Part shown: positions 62,185-64,000 of the stretch, one piece after another
Layout of the letters: every line of letters begins with the position of its first letter
Position numbering within the stretch: position 1 is the first letter of the stretch
DNA from: UPXZ01 sp964498765
Lineage (GTDB): Bacteria > Bacteroidota > Bacteroidia > Bacteroidales > Paludibacteraceae
Direction of reading: 5' to 3'
DNA: 64,000 nucleotides
NCBI GenBank assembly: GCA_964498765.1
Contig: CAZCIU010000002.1
Coordinates: 31,199 to 95,198, forward strand
Program-made: the position numbers and the translations under genes
The notes under the pieces: model-generated
What the model was told of the DNA's origin: nothing
Database searches by the model: none
The model's input: the letters and a program-made list of their open reading frames with translations, nothing else

Positions 62185-63219
62185 ATGACATTATTGATTG
62201 TTATTATTGCTTTAGCACTTATTTTTGATTTTATCAATGGTTTTCACGATGCGGCAAACTCCATTGCCACCATCGTTTCGACTAAAGTGCTAACTCCATT
62301 TCAAGCTGTGCTCTGGGCTGCAATGTTTAACTTTGTTGCCTTCTTTATTGCCAAATACCTGATTGGGGGATTTGGTATTGCCGATACGGTTTCTAAAACT
62401 GTAATCTCAGAATTTATTACTCTTCCCATTATTTTTTCCGGACTAATTGCTGCTATCACTTGGAACCTTCTGACTTGGTGGCTTGGAATTCCTTCATCGT
62501 CGTCACACACGTTGATTGGTGGTTTTGCCGGAGCGGCTGTTGCTGCAAATATGGGTAATTTTGCAGTGATTCAAGGTTCTGTGATTTTGAAAATTGCATC
62601 CTTCATTTTCTTAGCTCCAATTATTGGTATGCTGATGGCTATGCTTATTACAGTCATTCTCCAATGGGCTGTGAGGCTAGCAAATCCACATAAGGCAAAT
62701 ACGTATTTTAAAAACTTCCAATTGGTTTCTTCCGCTTTGTTCAGCATTGGTCACGGTCTGAATGACTCGCAAAAAGTGATGGGTATTATTGCTGCCGCAA
62801 TGATTGCTACGCACATTCATCATCCGGAAGTAGGAGCGGGAATTCAATCGATTGCTGACTTGCCAAACTGGGTTGCATTTTCCTGTTTTACAGCCATTTC
62901 ACTTGGAACAATGTCCGGTGGTTGGAAAATTGTGAAAACAATGGGAACCCGCATTACGAAAGTTACTCCATTTGAAGGAGTTGTAGCTGAAACTGCCGGT
63001 GCAATGACACTTTATCTGACAGAATTCTTGAAAATTCCGGTAAGTACAACGCACACTATCACCGGTGCAATTATCGGCGTTGGTTCTGTAAAACGTTTGT
63101 CAGCTGTTCGTTGGGGCGTAACTCAAAAGCTTTTGGTTGCCTGGATTTTGACTATTCCGGTAAGTGCGCTTATCGCCGCAATAGTTTACTGGGCACTCGG
63201 ACATCATTTGGTTGGCTAA
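62185..63219 (+). CDS. pit: Inorganic phosphate transporter, Pit family
   Basis: This 344-residue inner-membrane protein has about ten transmembrane helices in two homologous halves. The family signatures are FDFINGFHDAANSIATIVST in the first half and GHGLNDSQKVMGI in the second, with the paired motifs PSSSSHTLIGG and PVSTTHTITGA. It takes up phosphate as a metal-phosphate complex with protons. A terminator follows. Confidence 0.95.
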   Translation: MTLLIVIIALALIFDFINGFHDAANSIATIVSTKVLTPFQAVLWAAMFNFVAFFIAKYLIGGFGIADTVSKTVISEFITLPIIFSGLIAAITWNLLTWWLGIPSSSSHTLIGGFAGAAVAANMGNFAVIQGSVILKIASFIFLAPIIGMLMAMLITVILQWAVRLANPHKANTYFKNFQLVSSALFSIGHGLNDSQKVMGIIAAAMIATHIHHPEVGAGIQSIADLPNWVAFSCFTAISLGTMSGGWKIVKTMGTRITKVTPFEGVVAETAGAMTLYLTEFLKIPVSTTHTITGAIIGVGSVKRLSAVRWGVTQKLLVAWILTIPVSALIAAIVYWALGHHLVG

Positions 63220-63241
63220 GTAAGAATTAAACATAAATATT

Positions 63242-63275
63242 AAAGGGCGTCGCAATTAAGTGACGCCCTTTGTAT
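63242..63275. terminator. Terminator between pit and the nitroreductase gene
   Basis: A 10-bp stem AAAGGGCGTC / GACGCCCTTT (63242-63251 with 63262-63271) with a 10-base loop separates convergent genes. Confidence 0.82.
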
Positions 63276-63338
63276 TTTATGTTTATTGAATTTATGAATT
63301 GAATAAATAAACAAATCATTCATAAATCATAACTGTTC

Positions 63339-63965
63339 CTACATTCTTTCTACCAATTTCTCCATCGATTTTCTTACTTTCGGCTTATCTACCAAATGGT
63401 CGGATTCAGCATCGCGGTAGCCGAGCGTAAGCAATACAACCGCTTCTTCGCTATTTGTGTCAAGTCCGAGTAATTCATTCAAAGCCGTAGGATTAAAACC
63501 TTCAATCGGTGTGCTATCAATACCGAGTTCGGCAGCAGCAATCATCGCGAAGCCAAGTGCAATGTAGGTTTGGCGTATCATCCAGCTGAATTTATTGATT
63601 GCCGGATTTTCGATGATTTTACAGATTTTCGTTCTGTAACCATCAATATATTCATCGGTGGCATTGCGTGCGCGTTTTAGTTCTCGCAAATAACCTTCTA
63701 CGTAATCTTCATCTAGTTTCTTTTTTGCTTTGAAAATAAGCAAGTGAGAAGCTTGTTTTACCACGATTTGCGGACAGGATTTCTCAAAAACCTCATCCAA
63801 AAGTTCCTGATTATCAGTTGCAATAACCTTGAAAGTTTGAAGTCCGTATGCTGTGGGTGTTAAGCGGATTGCTTCGAGAATGGTGTTTAAATCTTCTTCG
63901 GAAATTTTCTCTCCGGTCATTCGTTTGGTGGCGTAGCGCCAATTCAGTGCTTTAATTAATTCCAT
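63339..63965 (-). CDS. NAD(P)H-dependent nitroreductase family oxidoreductase
   Basis: This 208-residue flavin (FMN) enzyme is of the NfsB/NfnB-like nitroreductase family. The FMN-binding Arg-rich start is ALNWRYATKRM. LTPTAYGLQTFKVIA follows, and the C-terminal GYRDAESD closes the site. Quinones, nitro compounds or flavins may be substrates. In Bacteroides, homologues take part in nitro-drug metabolism. The ATG at 63965 gives the normal length; an open frame extends 11 codons upstream to 63998. Confidence 0.9.
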   Translation of the reverse strand: MELIKALNWRYATKRMTGEKISEEDLNTILEAIRLTPTAYGLQTFKVIATDNQELLDEVFEKSCPQIVVKQASHLLIFKAKKKLDEDYVEGYLRELKRARNATDEYIDGYRTKICKIIENPAINKFSWMIRQTYIALGFAMIAAAELGIDSTPIEGFNPTALNELLGLDTNSEEAVVLLTLGYRDAESDHLVDKPKVRKSMEKLVERM

Positions 63966-64000
63966 ATTTCGTTTTGATATAAATAAAAAACGTGTCAAAC

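Overview
The window is a stretch of core chromosome from a member of the Bacteroidota, most likely order Bacteroidales. It has low-to-moderate GC. Its promoters follow the Bacteroidota pattern: TTTG, about 19-22 bases, then TAnnTTTG. Most genes lack a strong Shine-Dalgarno. Typical gene groups of the order are present: lysS-gpsA-pgi, ftsK-lolA-trxB, a DUF1599/DoxX-like/tpiA run, and rplM-rpsI-rpsB-tsf. NfnAB-type oxidoreductase genes and a small 2[4Fe-4S] ferredoxin suggest an anaerobic, fermentative way of life. Two glutathione peroxidases and a thioredoxin reductase supply peroxide defence. I cannot name the genus. I found no rRNA, tRNA, insertion sequence, prophage or CRISPR array.

Layout. 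1-6 kb: the end of an acyl-CoA ligase; a TonB-dependent receptor read leftward behind a TPP riboswitch, so a likely thiamin importer; two tandem glutathione peroxidases; and metK behind a SAM-II-like riboswitch. 6-12 kb: a class A penicillin-binding protein, then nfnA, an unknown membrane protein and nfnB. 11.8-20.3 kb: ten leftward genes (mscS-like channel, mntP, tkt, three Bacteroidota-specific envelope proteins, crcB, a GT2 glycosyltransferase, a DUF4199 protein, nth). 20.4-25 kb: ftsK, a lolA-like gene and trxB, then a small predicted DNA-binding protein facing them. 25-30 kb: an M20 dipeptidase, and a wza/wzc-type polysaccharide export pair without a glycan gene cluster beside it. 30-37 kb: a TetR-regulated RND efflux operon ending in a small PG0541-family protein. 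37-41 kb: a membrane-anchored AraC-type regulator, a DUF6448 protein, an NlpE-like lipoprotein, a DUF4298 protein, a secreted protein made of six 20-residue repeats, and trhO. 41.9-46.5 kb: pgi, gpsA, lysS. 46.7-53 kb: a sugar-kinase/RapZ fusion, a DUF4143 ATPase behind three 32-bp repeats, DUF1599, a DoxX-like protein, tpiA and a YciO/YrdC protein. 53-56 kb: ribosomal proteins L13, S9, S2 and EF-Ts. 56-64 kb: a methyltransferase, gltX, a glycosyltransferase, wecB, ferredoxin, a phosphate transporter with its DUF47 partner, and a nitroreductase.

The most rewarding points are regulatory or architectural. These are the two metabolite riboswitches, the 32-bp repeat array overlapping an ATPase promoter, a terminator-like hairpin starting at the trxB promoter, the kinase-RapZ fusion, the unknown membrane gene between nfnA and nfnB, the PII-like-looking partner of the RND pump, and the repeat protein. 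I see no clearly unprecedented multi-gene system. The window is mainly housekeeping DNA with these local features.
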